This document shows positions 23,712 to 32,161 of a stretch of 64,000 bases of DNA, piece after piece. Under the pieces are notes generated by a model. It saw only the letters and a list, made by a program, of their open reading frames with translations. It was not told the DNA's origin and searched no databases. Source of the DNA: [Empedobacter] haloabium (GTDB taxonomy: Bacteria; Pseudomonadota; Gammaproteobacteria; Burkholderiales; Burkholderiaceae_D); the NCBI GenBank assembly GCA_008011715.2, contig CP136508.1:558001-622000 (forward strand). The letters run 5' to 3'. Every line of letters starts with the position of its first letter. The first letter of the stretch is position 1. Both the position numbers and the translations under genes were made by a program.

Positions 23712-24053
23712 ATGACCAAACTCACCGTTGCCCTGCTGCTGTCCGCCTTTTCCTTCGCCGCCCAGGCCGGCGGCAACGTCGATGCCGGCAAGGCGCTGGC
23801 CGAGAAATATGCCTGCGCCACCTGCCACGGCAAGGACTACAACTCGCCGATCGATCCCAGCTATCCGAAACTGGCGGGCCAGCACCGCGACTACCTGGAG
23901 CACGCACTGGTCGCCTACAAGCGCGCCGACGGCGCCAATGGCCGCAACAACGCGATCATGACGGGCCAGGTCAAGCCGCTGTCGAACCAGGACATCCGCG
24001 ACATCGCCGCCTACCTGCACAGCCTTCCCGGCACGCTGACGACGCGGCGCTGA
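23712..24053 (+). CDS. Small periplasmic c-type cytochrome (class I), second of pair
   Basis: 113 aa. Signal peptide through AAQAG; haem motif CATCH at residues 35-39; Met in AIMTGQVKPLSN as candidate axial ligand; QDIRDIAAYLHS closes the fold. It resembles the first cytochrome and together they mimic the two halves of cytochrome c4. A GCCCGGCC/GGCCGGGC hairpin (24063-24079) lies between it and the convergent acyltransferase gene. Confidence 0.88.
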   Translation: MTKLTVALLLSAFSFAAQAGGNVDAGKALAEKYACATCHGKDYNSPIDPSYPKLAGQHRDYLEHALVAYKRADGANGRNNAIMTGQVKPLSNQDIRDIAAYLHSLPGTLTTRR

Positions 24054-24089
24054 TGCCCGGCGGCCCGGCCTGGCCGGGCGTCTCGTTGT

Positions 24090-26000
24090 CTACCTGGGCG
24101 CCAGCAGCGCGTCCAGCGCCCCGCCGGCACGCCGCGCCAGCCAGCGCGCACCGTAGCCGGACAGGTGCATGTCGTCGGCATACAGGATCATTTCGCGCTC
24201 CATGACCTTGCATTGGCGTGCGTCGCACAGCAGCGGGAACGGATCAAATACCGCCACGTTGCGCTGGGCCAGCCATGGCAGCAAGCCGGCACGGTAATCG
24301 CCATCGCTGCGCCGCGCATCTTCGGCCGTGCGCTGGCAAACGTATTTATCGTTGAAGTGCAGCGGGCGCGGAATACAGCCGCGCGGATTGGCTCCCGTGG
24401 GCGGGGCCAGGAAAACCACGACCTGCCGGCCCAGCCGCTGGTACCGTTCCACCGTGTCACGGACAGCCGCATCGAAGCGCGCCGCGTTCTCGTGCAGCAC
24501 CGCATAATCCTTGCCACGCGCATAGCCGGGCCAGTGGGCCGCCAGCACGACTGTACGGATCGACGGCGTGCGCGCCACATAAGCGGCTTGCGCGCGTACC
24601 AGTTCGCGGCAATGCGGCAGGCCGTAATCGGCCAGTGGCGGACATTCGCCGCGCGCGACCTGCCGGAACACAAAGCCGGGCGGCTGCCGCCGCGTCGCAT
24701 ATTCCAGCAACGTTCCCGCGTACACATTGGCGAAGCTGTCGCCGAGCAGTGCCACAGTCGGCGCCTGCCCGGGCGCGTTGCCGTCGTTGCACCAGTCTTC
24801 CGCCGTGTCCACGCCGGTCAGCCAGCGGCAGCTCATCTTGTCGGGGTAGTCGAACTTGTTCAAGGCGCGGGCCCGTTCGATGCTCGCGAACAGGGCGCCG
24901 TCCTGCGGCGGCTGCCACGTCGCCGTCAGCGCGACCAGCGCCATCGCGGTGGCCAGGCCCCACCCCTTGGCGGTGGGCCGGCCACCGTGGCGCAGCGGCG
25001 TTTCCAGCAGGCGCCACGTCAGCCACGCCAGCACGAAGCTGAGAACGAAGACCGCATTGCGCTCGCGCGCCGGCGCCCCGTCGACGATCCGGCAGAACGC
25101 CAGCAGCAGCCAATGCCAGAGATAGAGCGGATAACTGATCTTGCCGATCCAGACCATCGGTGCATTCGCCAGCAGGCGGCCCAGCCGTGCCGCGCCGCCG
25201 GCGTAAATCAGCAGGACGGTAGCGCCCACTGGCAGCTGCTCCCTCCAGCCTGGGTAGCCATGGCCGTCGCTCAGCGCGACCAGGGCGCCGGCGAGACCCG
25301 CCAGGCCCGCCAGCGTCAGCGCTTCGGCGTGCCAGCCGGCACGCGCCTCATGACGGGCTTCTGCTTGTAAGGCGGCCAGCAATGCCCCCGCCAGCAGTCC
25401 CCACATGCGCGTATGCGGCAGGAAGAACGCGGCCACGGGATCGGTCCGCACGGTCAGCAGGTTCGCCGCGAACGACAGCGTCGCCAGCACGGCGATCACC
25501 ACGGTGGGGCGCCAACGCCGCCGCCAGGCGGCCCACAGCACCACCGGGTATATCAGGTAGAACTGCTCCTCGATCGCCAGGGACCACAGGTGCAGCAGGG
25601 GCTTTTGTTCGCTGGCGTTGTCGAAGTAGCCCGCCTCGCTCCACAGCCGGAAGTTCTGCACGAAGCCCGCGCCGGACACGGTGTGGCGCGCCAGCTGGGC
25701 GAATTCGTCCGGCAGCAGGGCCACCCATCCCAATACCAGTCCCGTCGCCAGCACCAGGCAAAGCGCGGGAAAGATGCGGCGTACGCGGCGAGCATAAAAG
25801 TCGGCGAAGCGGAACGTGCCGCGTGCGAGGCCGTCGAGGATGATGCGGGAGATCAGGTAGCCGGAAATGACGAAGAAGACGTCGACGCCGGTGAAGCCAC
25901 CCGCCAGCTTGCCTGGAAAGATGTGATAGACCAGGACGGCAAGGACGGCGACGGCGCGCAGGCCGTCGATATGGGGACGGTAAGAAAGGGCTGCAGACAT
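24090..26000 (-). CDS. Acyltransferase family 3 - SGNH hydrolase fusion (OafA-like)
   Basis: 636 aa. Residues 1 to ~340 are the multi-helix acyltransferase (YRPHIDGLRAVAVLAVLVYH, DVFFVISGYLISRIIL). The C-terminal part is a periplasmic SGNH domain with LLGDSFANVY carrying the nucleophile Ser, and DDMHLSGYGARW supplying the Asp-x-x-His. The architecture matches O-antigen/peptidoglycan O-acetylases of the OafA class, in which the membrane part delivers an acyl group to the SGNH part. Monocistronic; 61 bp separates it from the DUF1841 gene. Confidence 0.9.
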   Translation of the reverse strand: MSAALSYRPHIDGLRAVAVLAVLVYHIFPGKLAGGFTGVDVFFVISGYLISRIILDGLARGTFRFADFYARRVRRIFPALCLVLATGLVLGWVALLPDEFAQLARHTVSGAGFVQNFRLWSEAGYFDNASEQKPLLHLWSLAIEEQFYLIYPVVLWAAWRRRWRPTVVIAVLATLSFAANLLTVRTDPVAAFFLPHTRMWGLLAGALLAALQAEARHEARAGWHAEALTLAGLAGLAGALVALSDGHGYPGWREQLPVGATVLLIYAGGAARLGRLLANAPMVWIGKISYPLYLWHWLLLAFCRIVDGAPARERNAVFVLSFVLAWLTWRLLETPLRHGGRPTAKGWGLATAMALVALTATWQPPQDGALFASIERARALNKFDYPDKMSCRWLTGVDTAEDWCNDGNAPGQAPTVALLGDSFANVYAGTLLEYATRRQPPGFVFRQVARGECPPLADYGLPHCRELVRAQAAYVARTPSIRTVVLAAHWPGYARGKDYAVLHENAARFDAAVRDTVERYQRLGRQVVVFLAPPTGANPRGCIPRPLHFNDKYVCQRTAEDARRSDGDYRAGLLPWLAQRNVAVFDPFPLLCDARQCKVMEREMILYADDMHLSGYGARWLARRAGGALDALLAPR

Positions 26001-26061
26001 CGGGCAGGCGATAAATGGTCAACCTGCGATTGTACAGGCTGGCCTGGCGCCGCCGGCGGGG

Positions 26062-26490
26062 CTAGCGTGCCCGCAACCGCACCGCCTCGATGTAGGCGTC
26101 GCCATCGGGCGGCAGGCCGCTGCGCTGGGACTTCCAGATCATCTCGCCCAGGCATTCCATGATCTCGTGCTGCGCCTCGTGCGGCGAATCGAGCTTGCGC
26201 GCCAGCGCCTCGTAGGCGGCGCGGATGCCGCGCGGCGAGTCGATCGAGACCTGTTCGGAAATCGACAGGTGCATCGACAGATGCAGGAAGGGATTGGCCT
26301 GGCCGCCCTCGACGGAATAGTCGCGCGTCAGCGCACTGTCGACGTCGGCCAGCGCGTCCGCGTATTCCGGATGTTCCAGTACCCAGTCGAGCGCCATCGC
26401 CTCGAGCGGGGTCAGGACTTCCTTGGCGCCATGCTTGCGGAACACTTCGCAAAAGAAGCGGCGGACATCGTGGGAGGAGGGAGTAAACAT
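26062..26490 (-). CDS. DUF1841 family protein
   Basis: 142 aa, cytoplasmic, no signal peptide. FTPSSHDVRRFFCEVFRKH at the start, then NPFLHLSMHLSISEQ and HEIMECLGEMIWKSQR, which are the conserved segments of DUF1841, a proteobacterial family of unknown function. The His-rich NPFLHLSMHLSI segment could hold a metal, but that is inference. Located between an acyltransferase and rppH, all on the minus strand. Confidence 0.85.
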   Translation of the reverse strand: MFTPSSHDVRRFFCEVFRKHGAKEVLTPLEAMALDWVLEHPEYADALADVDSALTRDYSVEGGQANPFLHLSMHLSISEQVSIDSPRGIRAAYEALARKLDSPHEAQHEIMECLGEMIWKSQRSGLPPDGDAYIEAVRLRAR

Positions 26491-26586
26491 GAGGCTCGGA
26501 ACGTATGGCGGCGGCGGGCCGTCATTGTAGACCAGAACGGACGAGGCGGCACGCCGCGACCTGGCCGCGGCGTGCTTGCCGAAACA

Positions 26587-27204
26587 TCAACGCTTGCCGC
26601 TCGCCAGCGCCGTGCCGTCGCAGCCGACGATTTCCGGCGCCGGCGCTTCCTTCGGCGCCTGCTGCCCCTGCTGGCCACGGCCGTGCGGCTGGCGCAAGTA
26701 GCGCGCCGAGTGACGCCGTTCGCCGTGCGGCGGCCACGTCAGGAAACGCGACAGCTCCTGCAGCGCGCGCTGGTAGACCTCGCGCTTGAATTCGATGACG
26801 ACGTCCAGCGGTACCCAGTACTCGTGCCAGCGCCACGCGTCGAACTCGGGGTGGTCGGTCAGGCGCAGGTTCACTTCGTTGTCGCGCGCGCACATCCGCA
26901 GCAGGAACCAGATCTGCTTCTGGCCCCGGTAGTGGCCACGGATCTCGCGCTTGATGAAGTGGTCCGGCACTTCGTAGCGCAGCCAGTCGCGCGTGCGGCC
27001 GACGATCTTGACGTGTTCCGGTCGCAGTCCGATCTCTTCTTCCAGCTCCCGGTACATCGCCTGCTCGGGCGTTTCGCCGTACTTGATGCCTCCTTGCGGA
27101 AATTGCCATGAGTGCTCGCGCACCCGCTTGCCCCACCACACCTCGTTATGAGAGTTGAGCAGGATGATGCCGACGTTGGGGCGGAACCCTTCCCGATCGA
27201 GCAT
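26587..27204 (-). CDS. rppH: RNA pyrophosphohydrolase
   Basis: 205 aa from ATG 27204 ([17 protein letters not shown]); an alternative 4-residue longer start is less family-like. The Nudix box begins [20 protein letters not shown] and continues IGL. RppH removes pyrophosphate from mRNA 5' ends, triggering RNase E decay. The core (~155 aa) is complete; a variable, Gln/Ala/Pro-rich tail of ~40 residues follows, common in betaproteobacteria. Divergent from proS across ~310 bp. Confidence 0.92.
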   Translation of the reverse strand: MLDREGFRPNVGIILLNSHNEVWWGKRVREHSWQFPQGGIKYGETPEQAMYRELEEEIGLRPEHVKIVGRTRDWLRYEVPDHFIKREIRGHYRGQKQIWFLLRMCARDNEVNLRLTDHPEFDAWRWHEYWVPLDVVIEFKREVYQRALQELSRFLTWPPHGERRHSARYLRQPHGRGQQGQQAPKEAPAPEIVGCDGTALASGKR

Positions 27205-27516
27205 ATTGCACCTCAAACTTTCTGCGGCCTTGCAATCCTTCTACGTTGTTGCCCGGGACGCGCGTCGACGCCATGACGCGCCGCCGGTGCCGGGCTGCGA
27301 TGCGGCGCAACAGTCCAGCCGGCCGCCGGGCGGCACGGCGGGACTGCGCGGTCGATCGAAGCCATACTCAGCCTGCCGGCTGCGCTTACGCGGAGCGTAA
27401 GCGCCCGGACGGCCCGTCATTTGATCGCATTTGTACAAAGTATGGACGCATCAGCCAGCTAATCCTTTAAAATTAGGTTGATTATAACCCTCTCTTTTTG
27501 AAAAGAATTCACTGTT
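27205..27516. other. rppH/proS divergent intergenic region
   Basis: 312 bp without a convincing gene. It contains a perfect 10-bp stem, GCGCTTACGC (27382-27391) with GCGTAAGCGC (27395-27404) around a GGA loop and no T tract. A/T-rich sequence just before proS (27470-27515) presumably contains its promoter; no unambiguous -35/-10 pair was picked. Confidence 0.5.
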
Positions 27517-29253
27517 ATGCGTGCTTCCCGGTTTTTTATTTCCACTCTCAAAGAAGCGCCTTCCGATGCTGAAATCGTCAGCCACAAACTGATGATGCGG
27601 GCAGGCATGATCAAGCGTCTCGGCTCCGGGATCTACACGTACATGCCGATGGGCCTGAAAGTGATTCGCAAGGTCGAGGCCATCGTGCGCGAGGAGATGA
27701 ACCGTGCCGGCGCGGTCGAGCTGTTGATGCCGCTGGTGCAGCCGGCCGAGCTGTGGCAGGAAACCGGGCGCTGGGACAAGATGGGGCCGGAACTCATGCG
27801 CGTCAAGGACCGTCACGGCCGCGAGTTCGCGATCCAGCCGACGTCCGAGGAAGTCATCACCGACGTGGTGCGCAGCGAGATCAAGTCGTACCGCCAGCTG
27901 CCGTTGAATTTTTACCACATCCAGACCAAGTTCCGCGACGAGCGCCGCCCCCGCTTCGGCCTGATGCGCGGCCGCGAATTCACGATGAAGGACGCGTACT
28001 CGTTCGACCGCGACCTGGAAGGCATGCAGAAGTCCTACCAGATCATGTTCGACGCGTACACGAAGATCTTCACGCGCTTCGGCCTGAAGTTCCGCGCGGT
28101 GGCGGCCGACAACGGCGCCATCGGCGGCACCGGCTCGCATGAATTCCACGTCATCGCCAGCACCGGCGAGGACGCGCTGGTGTACTGCCCGACCTCCGAC
28201 TACGCGGCCAATATGGAAGCGGCGGAAGCGCTGGCCACCGGCACGCGCGCGGCGCCGACGGCCGCGCTGACGAAGACCGCGACGCCGAAGGCGGCCAAAT
28301 GCGAGGACGTCGCCAAGCTGCTGGGCATCGAGCTGTCGAAGACGCTGAAGACCATCGCGCTGACGGCCGAACAGGAACAGGACGGCAAGGTCACCAAGCA
28401 GTACTTCATGCTGCTGCTGCGCGGCGACCATGAACTGAACGAGATCAAGGCGGCCAAGGTGCCCGGCCTGACCGGCGCCTACCGCTTCTCGACGGAAGAA
28501 GAGATCCTCGAAGTGTACGGCTGCAAGCCGGGCTACCTGGGGCCGATCGGCACCAAGGCGCCTGTCACCGTGGTGGCCGACCGCGCGGTCGCCAACATGT
28601 CGGACTTCGTCACCGGCGCCAACGAAGTGGACTTCCACTACACGGGTGCGAACTGGGGCCGCGACATGGCCGAACCGCACATCACGGCCGACCTGCGCAA
28701 TGTCGTCGAAGGCGACCCTTCGCCGGACGGCAAGGGCGTGCTGGCGATCGAGCGCGGCATCGAGGTGGGGCACGTGTTCCAGCTGGGGACCGCCTACTCG
28801 GAAGCGATGAAGGCCACCTACCTGGACGAGAACGGCAAGCCGGCGCCGCTGCAGATGGGCTGCTACGGCATCGGCGTGACGCGCATCCTGGGCGCCGCCA
28901 TCGAACAGAACTTCGACGACAAGGGCATCATCTGGCCGACGGCGATCGCGCCGTTCGAGCTGGTGCTGTGCCCGATGGGCCTGGACCGCAGCGAACTGGT
29001 GAAGGAAGAGACCGAGAAGCTGTACGCCGCCGCCCAGGCGGCCGGCATCGACGTCATCGTCGATGACCGCGGCCTGCGTCCGGGCGCGATGTTCGCGGAC
29101 TGGGAACTGATCGGCGTGCCGCACCGTGTGGTGATCGGCGAGCGTGGCCTGAAGGAAGGTCAGCTGGAATACCAGGGCCGCCGCGACACCGAGGCGACCA
29201 ACGTGCCGCTGGCCGACATCGTCGAGTTCATCAAGGGCAAAGTGCGGCAGTGA
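27517..29253 (+). CDS. proS: Prolyl-tRNA synthetase (bacterial type, with editing insertion)
   Basis: 578 aa. Charges tRNA-Pro. Class II catalytic motifs: motif 2 region [20 protein letters not shown], and motif 3 [13 protein letters not shown]. Between them (about residues 220-400) lies the INS editing domain with KTLKTIAL, typical of bacterial-type ProRS. A C-terminal anticodon-binding domain follows ([31 protein letters not shown]). Its stop overlaps the GTG start of the lytic transglycosylase gene. Confidence 0.97.
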   Translation: MRASRFFISTLKEAPSDAEIVSHKLMMRAGMIKRLGSGIYTYMPMGLKVIRKVEAIVREEMNRAGAVELLMPLVQPAELWQETGRWDKMGPELMRVKDRHGREFAIQPTSEEVITDVVRSEIKSYRQLPLNFYHIQTKFRDERRPRFGLMRGREFTMKDAYSFDRDLEGMQKSYQIMFDAYTKIFTRFGLKFRAVAADNGAIGGTGSHEFHVIASTGEDALVYCPTSDYAANMEAAEALATGTRAAPTAALTKTATPKAAKCEDVAKLLGIELSKTLKTIALTAEQEQDGKVTKQYFMLLLRGDHELNEIKAAKVPGLTGAYRFSTEEEILEVYGCKPGYLGPIGTKAPVTVVADRAVANMSDFVTGANEVDFHYTGANWGRDMAEPHITADLRNVVEGDPSPDGKGVLAIERGIEVGHVFQLGTAYSEAMKATYLDENGKPAPLQMGCYGIGVTRILGAAIEQNFDDKGIIWPTAIAPFELVLCPMGLDRSELVKEETEKLYAAAQAAGIDVIVDDRGLRPGAMFADWELIGVPHRVVIGERGLKEGQLEYQGRRDTEATNVPLADIVEFIKGKVRQ

Positions 29254-29906
29254 GCACGGCGCACCACCACGCGGCAGGCGGGCGCGAACGGCGCCGCTGG
29301 TGGGCGCGCCCGCTGCGCTGGTGGCATACGCTGGCCTTCGCCACCGGCGTGCTGTGCGCGCCGTTCGGCTTTGCCGGCAACCAGAAGGAGGAAGCGCTGG
29401 CCGACTCGATCCGGCTGGCGCTGTCGAACGCGATCCTGGACGCACGTCCACCGAAGCCCACGTTCACCAATCCGGCCGACCGCCAGCGCTACGAACAGTG
29501 GCTGGCGCAGATGTCGGAGCGGCTGCGCCGCAAGCTGCCGGACGAGCAGCATCGCATCGAGTTCCTGGAGACGGCGTGGTACGAAGCGCGCCGCGCGGGC
29601 CTCGATCCGGGCCTGGTACTGGGCCTGATCCAGGTCGAATCGGCGTATCGCAAGTACGCCGTGTCGATCGTCGGCGCGCGCGGCTACATGCAGGTGATGC
29701 CGTTCTGGACCAACGTCATCGGCGACAGCGACCGGCGCAAGCTGTTCAACATGCAGACCAACCTGCGCTACGGCTGCGCGATCCTGCGCATGTATATCGA
29801 CATGGAGCGTGGCGACCTGTATCTCGCGCTGGGCCGCTACAACGGCAGCCGCGGGCGGCCGGAGTATCCGAATGCGGTGCTGAAGGCCTGGAACAATTGG
29901 AAGTAA
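29250..29906 (+). CDS. Lytic transglycosylase (SLT family)
   Basis: 218 aa, GTG start overlapping proS by 4 bp. Hydrophobic signal segment around residues 24-42 directs it to the periplasm. The catalytic Glu130 is in [15 protein letters not shown], followed by [12 protein letters not shown] and [16 protein letters not shown], all hallmarks of Slt-type peptidoglycan lytic transglycosylases. Translational coupling to proS is typical of Burkholderiales. A long palindrome starts 8 bp past the stop and may end transcription. Confidence 0.9.
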   Translation: MSTAHHHAAGGRERRRWWARPLRWWHTLAFATGVLCAPFGFAGNQKEEALADSIRLALSNAILDARPPKPTFTNPADRQRYEQWLAQMSERLRRKLPDEQHRIEFLETAWYEARRAGLDPGLVLGLIQVESAYRKYAVSIVGARGYMQVMPFWTNVIGDSDRRKLFNMQTNLRYGCAILRMYIDMERGDLYLALGRYNGSRGRPEYPNAVLKAWNNWK

Positions 29907-29913
29907 GCCGCAA

Positions 29914-29974
29914 AAACCGGGGTCAGGTCTGTCATTCGGACAAAATGTCCGAATGACAGACCTGACCCCGGTTT
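29914..29974. repeat. 61-bp perfect palindrome (GGGGTCAGGTCTGTC family)
   Basis: A 29-bp perfect stem (AAACCGGGGTCAGGTCTGTC... with its complement) closes on an AAA loop centred at 29944. It begins 8 bp after the transglycosylase stop. Same inner CATTCGGACA/TGTCCGAATG core as the copy at 39466. Confidence 0.9.
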
Positions 29975-29983
29975 GTTTTCAGC

Positions 29984-30015
29984 CAAAAAAATACCCCGGT
30001 CGCGGCGCGCCGGGG
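29984..30015 (-). terminator. Intrinsic terminator for the SWIB gene
   Basis: On the minus strand CCCCGG (30015-30010) pairs with CCGGGG (29999-29994) and is followed by TA and seven T residues. It lies 31 bp after the SWIB reading frame ends, arguing that the locus is still transcribed as a unit. Confidence 0.75.
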
Positions 30016-30046
30016 CTGTCGTCGACGGCTCTCATGCCGCCGCCGC

Positions 30047-30429
30047 TTATTTCAGGTGATCGGAGATCAGCTTCGTCATCTCGAACATGGACACTTGCGC
30101 CTTGCCGCCGAAAACGGCTTTCAGTTTGTCGTCCGCGTTGATCATGCGGCGGTTGGCGGCGTCCTGCAGATTGTGCTTCTTGATGTAATCCCAGACTTTT
30201 TCGTGACTTCGGTGCGCGGCAGCGGGGAGGCGCCTACTACCGGGGACAGTGCGGCCGAAGGAGTCATCTCTTTCATGAATGCCGCGTTGGGCTTGCGTGC
30301 TGCGGGTGCTGCCTTTTTCGCTGCCGGCTTGGCTGCAGCTTTCGCTGGAGCGGCGGCCTTCTTCGCCGGAGCCGCTTTGGTTGCGGCCTTCTTGGCTGGT
30401 GCTGCCGGGGATTTCTTGGCTGTTGCCAT
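30047..30429 (-). pseudogene. SWIB/MDM2-domain DNA-binding protein with Lys/Ala tail, frameshifted
   Basis: The N-terminus (MATAKKSPAAPAKKAATKAA, then more Ala/Lys) is a histone-tail-like region. It leads into TPSAALSPVVGASPLPRTEV, the first half of a SWIB domain. After TEVTKK the frame breaks. The remainder (VWDYIKKHNLQ, NRRMINADDKLKAVFGGKA, MFEMTKLISDHL) is intact in the other frame. The break is at a run of five A residues on the coding strand (30197-30201); one more A would give TKKVWDYI and a 127-aa protein. It may be a true pseudogene or a homopolymer sequencing error. The divergent ribosome site (GGAGG) and terminator are intact. Confidence 0.8.
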
Positions 30430-30567
30430 ATTCGAGCCTCCTTAACAAACACATGGAAAATTGCGCAATACAATCGCACGGCTAATATTGGTGGGGATTG
30501 TTTAAGTATGCAAGCGTTTTTCGCGTTTTTTGTGGGAAACGACACGTAAGATAACGCCAACAACGCA

Positions 30568-30602
30568 AAAACCGCCGGGACGCGTTCGCGGCCGGCGGTT
30601 TT
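30568..30602. terminator. Bidirectional terminator-like hairpin
   Basis: AAAACCGCCGG (30568-30578) pairs with CCGGCGGTTTT (30592-30602), giving T tracts on both strands. It sits upstream of SWIB and downstream of ffh on the minus strand, so most likely ends ffh transcription. Confidence 0.65.
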
Positions 30603-30636
30603 GCTGTGATTTCGGTTCGCTGCGGTGGTGAAAACC

Positions 30637-30665
30637 GGGGACAGTCCCCTTTGGGGACAGTCCCC
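30637..30665. repeat. Tandem GGGGACAGTCCCC palindromes
   Basis: GGGGACAGTCCCC occurs at 30637-30649 and again at 30653-30665, separated by TTT. Each is self-complementary around a central A and the two also pair with each other. It lies 23 bp downstream of the ffh stop. Confidence 0.8.
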
Positions 30666-30688
30666 AACGCATCATGCGCCGCAGGCTT

Positions 30689-32056
30689 TCAGCGCAGCCC
30701 AGGCATCATGCCCTTCATCGAGCGCATCATCTTCATCATGCCGCCACCCGACAGCTTTTTCATCATCGTCTGCATCTGCTCGAACTGATTGAGCATGCGG
30801 TTCACTTCCTGCACCTGCACGCCGGCGCCGGCCGCGATGCGGCGCTTGCGCGCGGCCTTGATCAGTTCCGGCTTGGCCCGTTCGGCCGGCGTCATCGAGT
30901 CGATGATGCCGACCATGCGGCGCACCTGCTTGTCCGCCTGGTCCATGTTGGCGCCGCCGGCGGCCTGCTGGAACTGCGCCGGCAGCTTGTCCACCAGGCT
31001 GGCCATGCCGCCCATCTTCTTCATCTGGCCCAGCTGCGCCTTGAAGTCGTTCATGTCGAACTTGCCGCCCGACTTGACCTTGGCCGCCAGGTCGGCCGCG
31101 GCCTTCTGGTCGACGCCCTTGCGCGCTTCCTCGACCAGCGCGAGGATGTCGCCCATGCCCAGGATGCGGTTGGCCATGCGCGCCGGATCGAACGGCTCCA
31201 GGCCATCGAGCTTTTCGGACACGCCGGCGAACTTGATCGGCTTGCCGGTGATATGGCGCACCGACAGCGCCGCGCCGCCGCGCGAATCGCCATCGAGCTT
31301 GGTCAGCACGATACCGGTCAGCGGCAGCGCCTCGTTGAAGGCCTTGGCCGTGTTGATCGCGTCCTGGCCCAGCATCGCGTCGACGACGAACAGCGTCTCG
31401 ACCGGCTTGACGGCGCCATGCACGGCCGCGATTTCCTTCATCATCTCTTCGTCGATACCGAGGCGGCCGGCCGTGTCGACGATCAGCACGTCGTGATAGT
31501 GCTTCTTGGCCCAGTCCAGCGCGGCCAGCGCGATATCGACCGGCTTGTCGGTGGACGACGATGGGAAGAAGTCGGCGCCGGCCTGGCCCGTGACGGACTG
31601 CAGCTGGGCGATCGCGGCGGGACGATAGACGTCGGCAGAGACGGTCAGCACTTTCTTCTTCTTCTCTTCGCGCAGGTACTTGGCCAGCTTGCCGACGGTG
31701 GTGGTTTTACCGACACCCTGCAGGCCCGCCATCAGGATGATCGCGGGCGGTTGCTGCGCAAAGCTCAGTTGCGTTGCTTCCGGACCCAGGTCGGCCCCCA
31801 TCAGCGCGCCCAGTTCGCGCTGCACGACGCCGACCAGGGCCTGGCCCGGCGTCAGGGACGAGATCACTTCCTCGCCCAGCGCCTTCTCCTTGACCTTGCC
31901 GATGAATTCGCGCACCGCCGGCAGCGCCACGTCGGCCTCCAGCAGCGCCAGGCGCACTTCGCGCAGCATCTCGGCGGTGTTCGCCTCGGTCAGGCGGGCC
32001 TCGCCGCGCATGGTCTTGACGACCTTGGCGAGGCGTTGAGTCAGATTGTCTAGCAT
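30689..32056 (-). CDS. ffh: Signal recognition particle protein (SRP54 homologue)
   Basis: 455 aa from ATG 32056 (MLDNLTQRLAKVVKTMRGEA). Binds 4.5S RNA and signal peptides, and targets ribosomes to FtsY. N domain, then GTPase G domain with P-loop GLQGVGKTTT (111-120), DTAGRLG and TKLDGDSRGGAALS. The M domain ends with a Met-rich segment (GGGMMKMMRSMKGMMPG). Full length and intact. In many Burkholderiales ffh is next to ypjD; here they are ~7 kb apart. Confidence 0.97.
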   Translation of the reverse strand: MLDNLTQRLAKVVKTMRGEARLTEANTAEMLREVRLALLEADVALPAVREFIGKVKEKALGEEVISSLTPGQALVGVVQRELGALMGADLGPEATQLSFAQQPPAIILMAGLQGVGKTTTVGKLAKYLREEKKKKVLTVSADVYRPAAIAQLQSVTGQAGADFFPSSSTDKPVDIALAALDWAKKHYHDVLIVDTAGRLGIDEEMMKEIAAVHGAVKPVETLFVVDAMLGQDAINTAKAFNEALPLTGIVLTKLDGDSRGGAALSVRHITGKPIKFAGVSEKLDGLEPFDPARMANRILGMGDILALVEEARKGVDQKAAADLAAKVKSGGKFDMNDFKAQLGQMKKMGGMASLVDKLPAQFQQAAGGANMDQADKQVRRMVGIIDSMTPAERAKPELIKAARKRRIAAGAGVQVQEVNRMLNQFEQMQTMMKKLSGGGMMKMMRSMKGMMPGLR

Positions 32057-32161
32057 GATGAACCTGTGGATTGGACGCCCGGCCGGCCGGGCAGATGGCT
32101 GCATTCTACCCGATCGCACCGGGTGCCGCGCCACGACGCGGTACCCGGCGCTGCGGCCGGA

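Noticed and set aside
30197..30203. Programmed -1 frameshift in the SWIB gene
   Set aside because: A -1 slip at AAA AAG would give the right protein, but the heptamer is G AAA AAG rather than A AAA AAG, and no stimulatory Shine-Dalgarno-like element or stem is evident. A missing base is the simpler reading.
30238..30252. GGGGACAG half-element within the SWIB gene
   Set aside because: A single arm with no complementary partner; coding sequence explains it.
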